Assembly: GCF_003721565.1 (NCBI RefSeq)
Contig: NZ_RJJE01000001.1
Location: 186,001-250,000 of the forward strand
Length of the DNA: 64,000 nucleotides
Reading direction: 5' to 3'
DNA from: Rufibacter immobilis
GTDB taxonomy: Bacteria > Bacteroidota > Bacteroidia > Cytophagales > Hymenobacteraceae
Shown here one piece after another: positions 53,345 through 61,029 of this stretch. The position numbers were made by a program, and so were the translations under genes. Within the stretch, counting starts at the first letter, position 1. Each line of letters starts with the position of its first letter. The notes beneath the pieces were generated by a model that saw only the letters and a list, made by a program, of their open reading frames with translations, was not told the DNA's origin and did no database searches.

Positions 53345-53995
53345 TTACAGGAACTGCAGGTCTCCGAAGTACTGGGGCAAATGGAAGTCTGGCTCCGGGG
53401 CCAGAATGTGGTTCCAGGTGAGGTAATGGGGCTCAGGCAAATCATCGCCGCATTTGTAGAAGTTCACTTTACAGCTTTGCCCGGTAAGGGAAGTAAACGC
53501 ATGGAAACTGAACACCTCAACGGGAATGGTCAATGTCAGCTCCCACTTCACCGCCGCGCCATCTTTGTTGGGCTCGCCTACGGTCATTTGGGCGTATCTT
53601 TTTATCTGGCTTATGACTGCCTCAGAGAGAAACTGCCTATTTTCGCGCCCTTCCCCAAACGCCATCAGGCAGGAACCTAGGCTATTGAACTCCAGATTGT
53701 AATACTCACCCTCATCATTGAAGGCGATGAAGAGCTCCACACAGCTGTCTCGGTACACCGGCGAATTGGTCTGGCGGAACACCGCCCTGATGGAGTCTTC
53801 TTCCACGTAGAACTTAACAAAGAAACAGTCATTGCTGTGCGCCACGGCAAAAGACACCTCTGGTTTATAGGCGTAAGCGGGCCAGGGCACCGTATCCAGC
53901 GCGTGTCTGGGCAAGGCATCTAACCGTTCAGATACTTCCTGCTGCGAAGCCTCGCGGTCCAGCACAAACAGATAGGGGACTTCCAGTTGCTTCAT
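53345..53995 (-). CDS. CBM9-like carbohydrate-binding protein
   Basis: A 216-residue beta-sandwich protein similar to family-9-like carbohydrate-binding domains found in Bacteroidota: a VPYLFVLDREASQQEVSERLD lead, FAVAHSNDCFFVKFYVEED (~50), DSCVELFIAFNDEGEYYNLEFNSLGSCL (~84), VKWELTLTIP, and NFYKCGDDLPEPHYLTWNHI (~178). It has no signal peptide, so it may be cytoplasmic or an accessory protein; the usual role in the group is unclear. It sits between the kinase and GH109 genes, 9 bp from the kinase. Confidence 0.8.
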   Translation of the reverse strand: MKQLEVPYLFVLDREASQQEVSERLDALPRHALDTVPWPAYAYKPEVSFAVAHSNDCFFVKFYVEEDSIRAVFRQTNSPVYRDSCVELFIAFNDEGEYYNLEFNSLGSCLMAFGEGRENRQFLSEAVISQIKRYAQMTVGEPNKDGAAVKWELTLTIPVEVFSFHAFTSLTGQSCKVNFYKCGDDLPEPHYLTWNHILAPEPDFHLPQYFGDLQFL

Positions 53996-54004
53996 GGTTC
54001 TTGG

Positions 54005-55183
54005 TTATTTAGCGGCTGTTTCTGCCAGACGGGTCTCCTGCACTATCTCCTCCAGAATTTGCTGGAGCACCGGCCGCTGCGCTTCCAGTTGTTTCACCAG
54101 CTGGAACTGGGCCCGGGCGCGTTGCAGATTATGGGCCGGAAAATGAATTTTATAATAGACATCCCCACTGAGGTAATCCGTCAGGAACCGCAGGCCCATG
54201 ATGAAAGGCAGCAACAGTACCCCGTGCAGCAGGGAAGAGATTTCATGAGGTGTGAGGGAACTACTGGTTTCCTCCAGAAAGCCTTTGGCCAGCCCTTCAA
54301 ACAAACTCAGGTTCACTTGTATTTTCTTTAAATCGGGCTCATCCTCAGAGGCGGTATTCACGGTGGTCCTGACGGCGTCTCCAAAATCATAGGCCACGTA
54401 ACCCGGCATCACGGTATCCAGATCAATCACGCACTGGGCCTTGCCGGCTTTGTCTAGCAACACGTTGTTGAATTTGGTGTCATTATGCGTAATGCGCAAG
54501 GGCAGTTCGCCCCGCTGGCCCATCTCATAGATCGTGCTCATCTGCTGGGCACGCGCCTCCACAAAGGCAATCTCAGGGGCCGTTTCCTGCACCCTACCGG
54601 CAGAATTGGCCGCCTTTGCTTCTTTGAACAGTTCAAGGCGGCTTACCACATTGTGGAAGTTGGGAATGGTGTCGTGGAGCTGGTGGGCGGGTAAATCAGC
54701 CAACAGTGCCTGGAAACGCCCAAACGCCTTGCCTCCTTCATAGGCTTGCTGGGGTGTGGAGACCAGATCCAGACTGGTGGTCTCTTCCAGAAAGAGGTAC
54801 ATGCGCCAGTAATTGCCTTCCAGGTCTATGTAGAACAACTGTCCGTCTTTGGTAGGAATGAGGGTGAGCACCTCTTTCTCTGGCTGTGCAGAAGCCGACT
54901 CCTCCAGTTTCCGGCGCAAATGGGCTGTCACTACCTGGATGTTCTCCATTAGGCCCGGCACGTTCTTGAACACATGATGATTGACCCGCTGCAACACGTA
55001 ATCCGAACATCCTGAATCAAGGTTCTTCACCAGATAGGTATCATGGATGTGCCCCGAACCATATGGCGTCACACTGGCCACGCATCCTTCCAGGCTGAAA
55101 TGGGAAAGCACCTCTGTCATTGTTTCACTTACCGCCGCTGTCTGTACCATGGCTTCTTGTTTGGTTATATTGTCTCTTCCCAT
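54005..55183 (-). CDS. N-acetylhexosamine-kinase-like phosphotransferase (APH fold)
   Basis: A 392-residue enzyme of the aminoglycoside phosphotransferase superfamily, matching NahK-type kinases that make HexNAc-1-phosphate. Motifs: YGSGHIHDTYLVKN (~40), the Brenner loop ITHNDTKFNNVLLD (~233), and the Mg-binding VIDLDTVMPGYVAYDFGDAVR (~253). The start is the first ATG at 55183 or the ATG at 55150; the first overlaps the upstream gene by 19 bp. The C-terminal ETAAK codons and stop look like a fossil of a palindrome right arm. With the adjacent nucleotidyltransferase it would complete HexNAc activation. Confidence 0.85.
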   Translation of the reverse strand: MGRDNITKQEAMVQTAAVSETMTEVLSHFSLEGCVASVTPYGSGHIHDTYLVKNLDSGCSDYVLQRVNHHVFKNVPGLMENIQVVTAHLRRKLEESASAQPEKEVLTLIPTKDGQLFYIDLEGNYWRMYLFLEETTSLDLVSTPQQAYEGGKAFGRFQALLADLPAHQLHDTIPNFHNVVSRLELFKEAKAANSAGRVQETAPEIAFVEARAQQMSTIYEMGQRGELPLRITHNDTKFNNVLLDKAGKAQCVIDLDTVMPGYVAYDFGDAVRTTVNTASEDEPDLKKIQVNLSLFEGLAKGFLEETSSSLTPHEISSLLHGVLLLPFIMGLRFLTDYLSGDVYYKIHFPAHNLQRARAQFQLVKQLEAQRPVLQQILEEIVQETRLAETAAK

Positions 55184-56073
55184 AGATTCTCAGGATATTT
55201 CCCCTGGGCCACCAATTGATGCAAGGCGGCTTTCACCAGCGGTTTGTCTGCGGGATAGGTTACCCCAAACCATTTCTCAGAGGTAGGCAGCACCTTCACC
55301 GGGGTCACGCCCGTTTTCACCAGTTTGTCTACCACTACGGGCAGGTAGAATTCGGCTTTGGGCTCATGGGCTTGTTCCCGCAGGAAAACAGTGAGATACT
55401 CTTCAAAATAGGGCAAGAGCGAGGGCGAGAACCCCATCAAGTTCATAGACACTAGCTGTTCCGGCGCCAGCGGCACCTCCTGGTGGTCGGGTTGCACGGC
55501 TACAATGCCCTGGGCAGCGCGCTCAATGTGGGTCTGCTCGGTAATACTCAGCAAATTCCCTTCTTCGTCTACCTCACAGATTCCCCGTGACACGGCACCG
55601 TTCTCAGACAGCGTATTCGCGACTGCAAAGCCAACCAACCCGCATTTGCCTCCCTCCTGGAGAAACTGGGCCATATTCTTGAACGATTCATAGCCGTAGA
55701 AATCATCGCCGTTAATGACCGCGAAAGGCGCAGTGAGCACGTGGCGGGCTACCCACACTGCGTGGGCCGTTCCCCAGGGCTTCATTCTGCCCTCAGGCAC
55801 CTCCACTCCCTCCGGCAGCAGGGAAAGCTCCTGCAAAACGTATTCAACCGGAATACGGCCGTTCAGCTTCTGCTGCATCACTGCCTTAAATTCCTCTTCA
55901 ATCGCCTGCCTGATGATGAACACTACTTTCCTGAAACCAGCGCGCATCGCATCATAGACTGAATACTCAATGATGGTCTCGCCGTGAGGCCCAAAGGCAT
56001 CTACTTGTTTGAGGCTACCGTAGCGGGTAGCCATTCCGGCCGCCAATACCAGCAGTGTTGGTTTCACTTCCAT
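55165..56073 (-). CDS. Sugar-1-phosphate nucleotidyltransferase
   Basis: A 302-residue NTP-transferase-type enzyme that activates a sugar-1-phosphate. The best start is the ATG at 56073 (MEVKPTLLVLAAGMATRYGS), with the LVLAAGMATRYGSLKQ nucleotide-binding loop; the ATGs at 56127 and 56103 give longer, less likely forms. The HAVWVARHVLTAPFAVINGDDFYGYESF segment (~98) holds the second Asp pair. The family is like glucose-1-phosphate thymidylyl- or UTP-transferases, here probably acting on HexNAc-1-phosphate made by the adjacent kinase. Two LacI-type operators lie just upstream. Confidence 0.85.
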   Translation of the reverse strand: MEVKPTLLVLAAGMATRYGSLKQVDAFGPHGETIIEYSVYDAMRAGFRKVVFIIRQAIEEEFKAVMQQKLNGRIPVEYVLQELSLLPEGVEVPEGRMKPWGTAHAVWVARHVLTAPFAVINGDDFYGYESFKNMAQFLQEGGKCGLVGFAVANTLSENGAVSRGICEVDEEGNLLSITEQTHIERAAQGIVAVQPDHQEVPLAPEQLVSMNLMGFSPSLLPYFEEYLTVFLREQAHEPKAEFYLPVVVDKLVKTGVTPVKVLPTSEKWFGVTYPADKPLVKAALHQLVAQGKYPENLWEETI

Positions 56074-56143
56074 GGCACAACTATGAATAATTTTTTTAAA
56101 CATAGAAACATAAAACAAGATAAACAAGAGCCATAACTACAAA

Positions 56144-56188
56144 TGTGTTCGAACACACTAAGAAATATATCAATTGTGCACGAACACG
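56144..56188. promoter_or_regulatory. Paired LacI-type operators upstream of the kinase/transferase operon
   Basis: Site 1 TGTGTTCGAACACA (56144-56157) and site 2 TGTGCACGAACACG (56175-56188, three differences), with centres 31 bp apart, as upstream of susC. A TATATTTC box (minus strand) lies in between, near the -7 consensus. It lies between divergent genes: nucleotidyltransferase (minus) and SDR (plus). Confidence 0.85.
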
Positions 56189-56409
56189 TAACCGTCAACT
56201 CCTATTATTAATCAGCACGTTAACATCTCTTTGATTTGTATCTAACTCAGGCAAGGCTGCTTCTACAATTTCAGAGAAACTTAGAGGCAAGTGGAGTATT
56301 TCCCTCCTCAGCTACATTCAGAGATATAGCTTTCTCGCAGAAGCACAAGGTACCTACAACTTTTCCCGCCGAGGCGTAGTATCAGAAAGAGCACTACTTA
56401 TAACACAAC
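56189..56409. other. Spacer upstream of the SDR gene
   Basis: No gene. AT-rich; the SDR promoter is expected here, but no exact TAnnTTTG box is seen. Confidence 0.4.
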
Positions 56410-57219
56410 ATGGAAAACTCAAAAGCGGCACGCTTACAGAACCAGGTAGCTCTTGTGACGGGTGCCAGTTCGGGCATTGGGCAGGGAATTGCCATCCGCA
56501 TGGCCCAGGACGGTGCCCAAGTGGTCATCAATTACAACTCAGACGAAGAAGGGGCCCAAGAAACCCTGAAACAGATAGAAGCCGCCGGCGGAAAAGGCTT
56601 TATTGTGGAAGCCGATGTCTCCAAGGAAGACCAGGTGAACAAGATGTTTTCCCAGGCGAAGGAGGCATTTGGCAGCGTAGACATTCTGGTGAACAACGCC
56701 GGCATCCAGAAAGACGCTAACTTTTTGGAGATGACATTGGCCGAGTGGCAGAAAGTGATTGACATCAATTTAACCGGACCCTTCCTCTGCGCCCGGGCAG
56801 CCGCTCAGGAATTCGTGGCCCAAGGAATCAGAAAAGATGTTTCAAAGGCGGCGGGTAAAATCATTTTTGTGAGTTCGGTGCATGACATTATTCCCTGGGC
56901 GGGGCATGTGAACTACGCCACCTCCAAAGGCGGCGTGGCCATGATGATGAAAACCCTAGCCCAGGAACTGGCACCCAAGCAGATCAGGGTGAACAGCATT
57001 TCGCCGGGGGCTATCAAAACCGCCATTAACAAGGAAGAGTGGGACAGCAAGGAAGGCGAGCAGCAGATGCTCTCCCAGATTCCGTACGGCCGCATTGGGG
57101 AACCCGATGACATTGCCCGGGTAGCGTCTTGGCTGGCTTCAGACGAAGCAGACTATATGACCGGCGCCACCCTGTACGTAGACGGCGGCATGACCCTGTA
57201 TCCTTCTTTTGCGGAGTAG
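56410..57219 (+). CDS. SDR-family oxidoreductase (glucose 1-dehydrogenase-like)
   Basis: A 269-residue short-chain dehydrogenase: cofactor loop TGASSGIGQG (~19), ADVSKEDQ (~67), NNAG (~95), catalytic Ser in SSVHD (~155), and Tyr-x-x-x-Lys in YATSKGG (~171), then the SPGAIKTAINKEEW segment. It fits the glucose 1-dehydrogenase or 3-oxoacyl reductase-like subgroup; the substrate is probably a sugar, given the locus. Divergent from the transferase operon, it may share the operators. Confidence 0.93.
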   Translation: MENSKAARLQNQVALVTGASSGIGQGIAIRMAQDGAQVVINYNSDEEGAQETLKQIEAAGGKGFIVEADVSKEDQVNKMFSQAKEAFGSVDILVNNAGIQKDANFLEMTLAEWQKVIDINLTGPFLCARAAAQEFVAQGIRKDVSKAAGKIIFVSSVHDIIPWAGHVNYATSKGGVAMMMKTLAQELAPKQIRVNSISPGAIKTAINKEEWDSKEGEQQMLSQIPYGRIGEPDDIARVASWLASDEADYMTGATLYVDGGMTLYPSFAE

Positions 57220-57252
57220 CACAAGTCACCTCCAGCAGGTTCTATAAATTTG

Positions 57253-57306
57253 AACGGGTGCGTTTAGGGGCTGTTTTTCAAAAAACAGCCCCTAAACGCA
57301 CCCGTT
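57253..57306. repeat. Dispersed palindrome, copy 28 (perfect, 26-bp arms)
   Basis: Core 57262-57297 (GTTTAGGGGCTGTTTTT, CA) with flanks AACGGGTGC/GCACCCGTT of 9 bp. It lies between convergent genes, 34 bp after the SDR stop. Confidence 0.97.
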
Positions 57307-57352
57307 GCTTTTGACTCCTCTCTCCTGAGATCAGTTTATAAAGGATGATTTA

Positions 57353-57793
57353 TTACCGGGAGCGGTGGCTGCGGTGCTCCAGTTCCGCCACGGAACCTTC
57401 CAGCCAGTTCACGGCTTCCTGCTCCGTGAGGAAAGCCTTCTGCCGCACATCCATTCCATCTTCAGAAGTGGCGGAAAGGGTATGGGCTTCCCGGAGGCGC
57501 TGCATTTGCCTGGGGTTCAGCAGCCAGGCCACTATTACGTGCGGGGCCACCTGCTCCAGCGCTTTGGGATAGAAATCTTTGCTGAGCCAGTCACTTTCCT
57601 GTTGGGTAACCTCGCCCTTAGACCGGCAGTCCAAAAGCCAGGACGAAGCCGCGTTTTCTTTGGCCAGCGAAAGGATGGCGAGACAGTTCATCTTGAACTC
57701 CGTGAGGGTGACAGGCTGCTGCCAACGGATAATGACCGTTCGCATATCTGCCCTATAGGAAATCTTGATGTTTTTACTTAAACCTATCTTCAT
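57353..57793 (-). CDS. STAS-like conserved hypothetical protein (second copy)
   Basis: A 146-residue soluble protein of the same family as 5735-6169: N-terminal strands, a helix with SWLLDCRSKGEVTQQESDWLSKDFYPKALEQ in two parts, and a C-terminal LTEQEAVNWLEG. Identity with the other copy is low, so it is a diverged paralogue rather than a recent duplicate. The function is unknown. The start at 57793 precedes a K-I-S-Y strand; an internal ATG at 57745 (MRTVIIRW) is also possible. Confidence 0.7.
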   Translation of the reverse strand: MKIGLSKNIKISYRADMRTVIIRWQQPVTLTEFKMNCLAILSLAKENAASSWLLDCRSKGEVTQQESDWLSKDFYPKALEQVAPHVIVAWLLNPRQMQRLREAHTLSATSEDGMDVRQKAFLTEQEAVNWLEGSVAELEHRSHRSR

Positions 57794-57988
57794 GGCGCTA
57801 TAGGGGGGACTATACGCTAATAACTGATAGCGCTGGTGGTTAAATGCTTATGTACCTCACTTGTTTGCCTATTCATTTGTCTGTCTTGTAATGAATTTAG
57901 GGCAAGGATTTGGCATTTCCAAGTTCTCCACAACATTTTCCACAATCTTTCGATGGAAAGGGTACAAATACTGAAACCTTATTAGTTC

Positions 57989-58234
57989 TTACTCGTGGCG
58001 CAGGCGCGTGGCGTGCAGGTTTTCGCGCATGGCTAGAAATAATTCTATACTTTTCAGTAGAAACTCCTCGTCTAGCCAGCGCTTTATCTCCTCATCGCCC
58101 CCCAGGATATCCATCTCGCTTACTTTGTAGGTTTGCTCAAAAGGACCCAGTTCCAGCTTAAGTAAATATTTACCGTTCCAGGCCAATAAGGTAATTTTAA
58201 TATCTGGGTGAGGTATGTCTGCTACTACGCGCAT
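57989..58234 (-). CDS. Small conserved hypothetical protein
   Basis: An 81-residue protein, no signal peptide, with a strand-rich first half (DIKITLLAWNGKYLLKLELGPFEQTYKVSE) and a helical second half (IKRWLDEEFLLKSIELFLAMRENL). I do not recognise the family; the clean alternation of hydrophobic residues suggests a real small domain. It lies 190 bp upstream of the MutS-like gene on the same strand. No context gives a role. Confidence 0.65.
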   Translation of the reverse strand: MRVVADIPHPDIKITLLAWNGKYLLKLELGPFEQTYKVSEMDILGGDEEIKRWLDEEFLLKSIELFLAMRENLHATRLRHE

Positions 58235-58345
58235 GGTGTTATAGAAGTAAAGGCTTTCTTGGATAATCTACACAAAGGTAACCGCTTTGGGCGCATCAAT
58301 GTTATGGAAGTTTTACCTTTTCCCACGGGTTTGGTTACACCAAAA

Positions 58346-58384
58346 GCGGCTCCGCCTCCTCTTCAGGAAAAGAGACGGAGCCGC
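58346..58384. terminator. Hairpin downstream of the small gene
   Basis: 9-bp stem GCGGCTCCG / CGGAGCCGC with inner CTCTT/AAGAG pairing. It lies between the MutS-like stop and the small gene start, 2 bp before palindrome copy 29. Confidence 0.6.
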
Positions 58385-58385
58385 C

Positions 58386-58421
58386 GTTTAGAGGCTCTTT
58401 TTCCAAAATCAGGGCAAAAAC
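58386..58421. repeat. Dispersed palindrome, copy 29 (right arm decayed)
   Basis: Left arm GTTTAGAGGCTCTTTTT, right arm AAAATCAGGGCAAAAAC. It is 2 bp past the MutS-like stop. Confidence 0.6.
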
Positions 58422-58422
58422 G

Positions 58423-60225
58423 CTACAGTTCAATGCCCATCTGCCGCATGAGCTGGCTGGCGTTGAAGCTCTGGCAAATGCCGGGTCTCAAGGTGTAGTC
58501 AAACCGAAGCTGGCCGTTCTCAAAGTAGCTGTTGAAGCTGAAATTCTGCACCGCGCCCGGTAACTCCTGCTCCATGTTGCCCAGTTCCAGGTCATGGGTA
58601 GACACAAAGCCCGCCGCCTGCCGTTGGTGCAGTTGCCTGATGAGCGCCATGGCGCCCTGGTGCCGGTCATGGGAGTTGGTGCCTTTCAGGATCTCGTCCA
58701 GGAAGAAATAGACGGGCTGCCCGGCGGCGGTTAAGTCGATCAGGATTTTGAGGCGTTTAAGCTCGGCGTAGAACGAAGAGGTGTTCTCGGCTAAGTTGTC
58801 TTCGGTGCGCATACTGGTGTACACCAAAGCCGGGAAAACGGTGAGTTGACGGGCGCAGACGGCCGCGCCGGTAAAGGCCAGCACCATGTTCACGCCCACC
58901 GCCCGCAGAAACGTACTCTTCCCAGACATATTGGACCCCGTGATGAGCACCGTGTGCCCCGCCCCCGCAAACGAAATGCTGTTGGCGGTGCGGCCCGGGC
59001 TGAAAATAAGCGGGTGGCTCAGTTCTTCTGCTTTAAACTCAAATGGGTTCTGACTTATCTGCGGGACGGCGTACGCCGGATTGGCGTACTGGAAAGCAGC
59101 CAGACTGGCCAGCGCCTCAAACTCGGCGGCCGCGCTGAGCACCTGCCCAATATTCCCCGACATGGTTTTCTTCCAGCGCTCCAGCCGCCACATCCAGATA
59201 AAATCCCACATGAGCATGTGGTTCAGGACAAAGTTGAGGTACGTGTTGAGCCGCGCCGATAAGTACTGGATAATGGAAGCCAGCTGGCGCACGTGCGCCG
59301 AGGCCACCTGCTCGTCAATCTTCAGTTGCTGTTGCAGGGCCTGCGCTTTGGCACTGGTAAAGGTGCGGCTCTCAATATGCACGAGCAAATCTGTGTAGCT
59401 GCGCAGCGTCTCGTACATGCCGGTGCTTTCATCATAATATTCATCGCGCTGGCGCTGGTATTTGAACGCGATCAGGAACTGAACGAGCACCAGTCCTATG
59501 AACGGGTAATGGGAGTAATCCTGGGCCCAGGCCACGGCGGCGGCAATGGTGAGCAAGGGCAGCAGAAACGTGGCCGCCACCAGCCAGCCTTTACCCGTGA
59601 AGAAGTTGGGGCTCCGGAGCCACAGCAGGAAAGACTGCGGCAACTGTTGGGTTTTGCGGTCATGGTGCATGGCGCGCGCGGCCAGGTTTTGCCGCCACTC
59701 CAGGTCCGGCACCAGTTCTGCCACGGCCTCCTGCCGGGCGATGATCTCCTGCGCGCTGGCGGGCTGCTTGAGCCACTGGGCCAGGCGCTGCTGGCCCAGC
59801 CGCGTCACGGCGCGGTTCAGGAGCTGGAAGATGGAGTTGGGGCCAAAAACGTCCAGATCGGCGGTGTAGGAGTGGTTGGGTTCCTGAAATTCCTCGCCGC
59901 TAGGGAAATCAGTCAGTTCGCCGCGCAGGCGTTCGTTTTCCCGCCGGTTAATGAGGCCCAGGTAGAGTTGGTGCTTGCGGGCGTACTCAATCTTGTTGTG
60001 CCAATGGATGAGCGCCGCGAAGATGAAATATCCGCTCACGAGCAAACCCAGCCCGGCGCCGCTTCTGCCGTAGTAGAACAGCACCACGCAGCCAATCACG
60101 GAGCCTACAAAGAAAGCCAGCCGCAGCCAACCCACCCACCGGTACGTAGAAGCCTGCCGCTCTTCGGCGGCGAAAAAGCGTTGTTCCCGCTCTGTGAACA
60201 ATGCTTCTGGAGAAGTCTGTGTCAT
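58423..60225 (-). CDS. Membrane-anchored MutS-like ATPase
   Basis: A 600-residue protein with the C-terminal MutS ATPase domain but no mismatch-recognition domain. Two membrane helices (~30-75) and another pair (~215-250) lie in the N-terminal half. The ATPase has Walker A GSNMSGKSTFLRAVGVN (~430), Walker B YFFLDEILKGTNSHDR (~510), and a STHDLELG His switch (~548). This group is widespread in Bacteroidota, function unknown; the anchor makes a DNA mismatch role unlikely. It is probably in a transcript unit with the small upstream gene. Confidence 0.9.
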   Translation of the reverse strand: MTQTSPEALFTEREQRFFAAEERQASTYRWVGWLRLAFFVGSVIGCVVLFYYGRSGAGLGLLVSGYFIFAALIHWHNKIEYARKHQLYLGLINRRENERLRGELTDFPSGEEFQEPNHSYTADLDVFGPNSIFQLLNRAVTRLGQQRLAQWLKQPASAQEIIARQEAVAELVPDLEWRQNLAARAMHHDRKTQQLPQSFLLWLRSPNFFTGKGWLVAATFLLPLLTIAAAVAWAQDYSHYPFIGLVLVQFLIAFKYQRQRDEYYDESTGMYETLRSYTDLLVHIESRTFTSAKAQALQQQLKIDEQVASAHVRQLASIIQYLSARLNTYLNFVLNHMLMWDFIWMWRLERWKKTMSGNIGQVLSAAAEFEALASLAAFQYANPAYAVPQISQNPFEFKAEELSHPLIFSPGRTANSISFAGAGHTVLITGSNMSGKSTFLRAVGVNMVLAFTGAAVCARQLTVFPALVYTSMRTEDNLAENTSSFYAELKRLKILIDLTAAGQPVYFFLDEILKGTNSHDRHQGAMALIRQLHQRQAAGFVSTHDLELGNMEQELPGAVQNFSFNSYFENGQLRFDYTLRPGICQSFNASQLMRQMGIEL

Positions 60226-60364
60226 TCAGTTAGTCTTGCAAGAGAAGCCCTGGGGCGCTGACTTAATCTGTCTGCGTCTGTTCCCGGCGCTGGTCTTTTT
60301 CGCTGTTGTTGTTGAACGCCGCCCCCAAAAGGCAGCGTGATGTTTTCCTTAGTACGCCTCCCCT

Positions 60365-60400
60365 GTTTAGCGGCTCTTTTTCTGAAAACAGGCCTAAAAC
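60365..60400. repeat. Dispersed palindrome, copy 30
   Basis: Left arm GTTTAGCGGCTCTTTTT, right arm AAAACAGGCCTAAAAC; imperfect, with CCT/AGG flanks. It lies between RidA stop and MutS-like start. Confidence 0.7.
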
Positions 60401-60454
60401 AGGTGGTCTCTTATCAAAAGGAAAATCCTTGGGTTTATTGCCCGCGGCTGCGCC

Positions 60455-60491
60455 TGTTTTACCCCTAATTCTGGAAAAATGGCCGCTAAAC
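60455..60491. repeat. Dispersed palindrome, copy 31 (left arm decayed)
   Basis: Right arm AAAAATGGCCGCTAAAC, left arm GTTTTACCCCTAATTC. It is 5 bp past the RidA stop on the minus strand. Confidence 0.65.
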
Positions 60492-60496
60492 GCATG

Positions 60497-60922
60497 TTAG
60501 ATAGTGGCAATACATTTGAGCTCTATGGCAATGGGCGTGGGCAGCGCGTTTACCTCCACGGTGGTGCGGCAAGGCTGGCAGTCCTGGAAATACTGGGCGT
60601 AGAGCCGGTTGTAGGTCTGGAAATCGGCTTTCATGTTGGTCAGGAAAACGGTTACGTCCACCAGATTCTCCCAGGCAGAGCCCGCCTCCTCCAGAATAGC
60701 CCGCACGTTTCGGAACACGGAGTGGCACTGCGCCTCAATGTCATAACTCACCACTGCGCCCGCCTCATCTAAGGTGACGCCCGGTATCTGGCTCGTGCCT
60801 TTCTCGCGCGGCCCCACCCCCGAGAGGAACAGCAGGTTGCCTACTTTTCTGGCATGCGGATACAGCCCCACGGGTTCCGGCGCCTGGTTGGCGTGGATGA
60901 TTTCTGACGGTGTCTTGTCCAT
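60497..60922 (-). CDS. RidA-family protein (imine/enamine deaminase)
   Basis: A 141-residue RidA/YjgF domain protein, a trimer that hydrolyses reactive enamines or imines. Motifs: VGLYPHARKVGNLLFLSGVGPRE (~18), QCHSVFRNVRAILEEAGSAWENLVDVTVFLTNM (~65), and the final R-T-T-V-E-V-N-A-L-P with the key Arg (~119) and I-E-L-K-C-I-A. The longer loop with GTSQIPGVTLDEAGAVVSYD puts it near 2-aminomuconate deaminase-type members. It stands alone. Confidence 0.92.
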   Translation of the reverse strand: MDKTPSEIIHANQAPEPVGLYPHARKVGNLLFLSGVGPREKGTSQIPGVTLDEAGAVVSYDIEAQCHSVFRNVRAILEEAGSAWENLVDVTVFLTNMKADFQTYNRLYAQYFQDCQPCRTTVEVNALPTPIAIELKCIATI

Positions 60923-60930
60923 GATTTTGC

Positions 60931-60966
60931 GTTTAGCGGCTCTTTTTCCAAAAATAACCTAAAAAC
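60931..60966. repeat. Dispersed palindrome, copy 32 (right arm decayed)
   Basis: Left arm GTTTAGCGGCTCTTTTT, right arm AAAATAACCTAAAAAC. It lies just upstream of the RidA start. Confidence 0.65.
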
Positions 60967-60977
60967 GCAGGGATAAA

Positions 60978-61008
60978 AAAGGGCGGGCCTTTTGGAGGCC
61001 CGCCCTTT
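60978..61008 (-). terminator. Terminator of the ECF-DUF4097 operon
   Basis: 12-bp stem AAAGGGCGGGCC / GGCCCGCCCTTT with a 7-nt loop; read on the minus strand it is followed by TTTTTTA. Confidence 0.9.
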
Positions 61009-61029
61009 GCTGTTTGCAGGGGTGTTTCT

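Noticed and set aside
59293..60261. Plus-strand 322-codon frame opposite the MutS-like gene
   Set aside because: Antisense to an ATPase with intact Walker motifs; low-complexity Gly/Gln/Glu composition.
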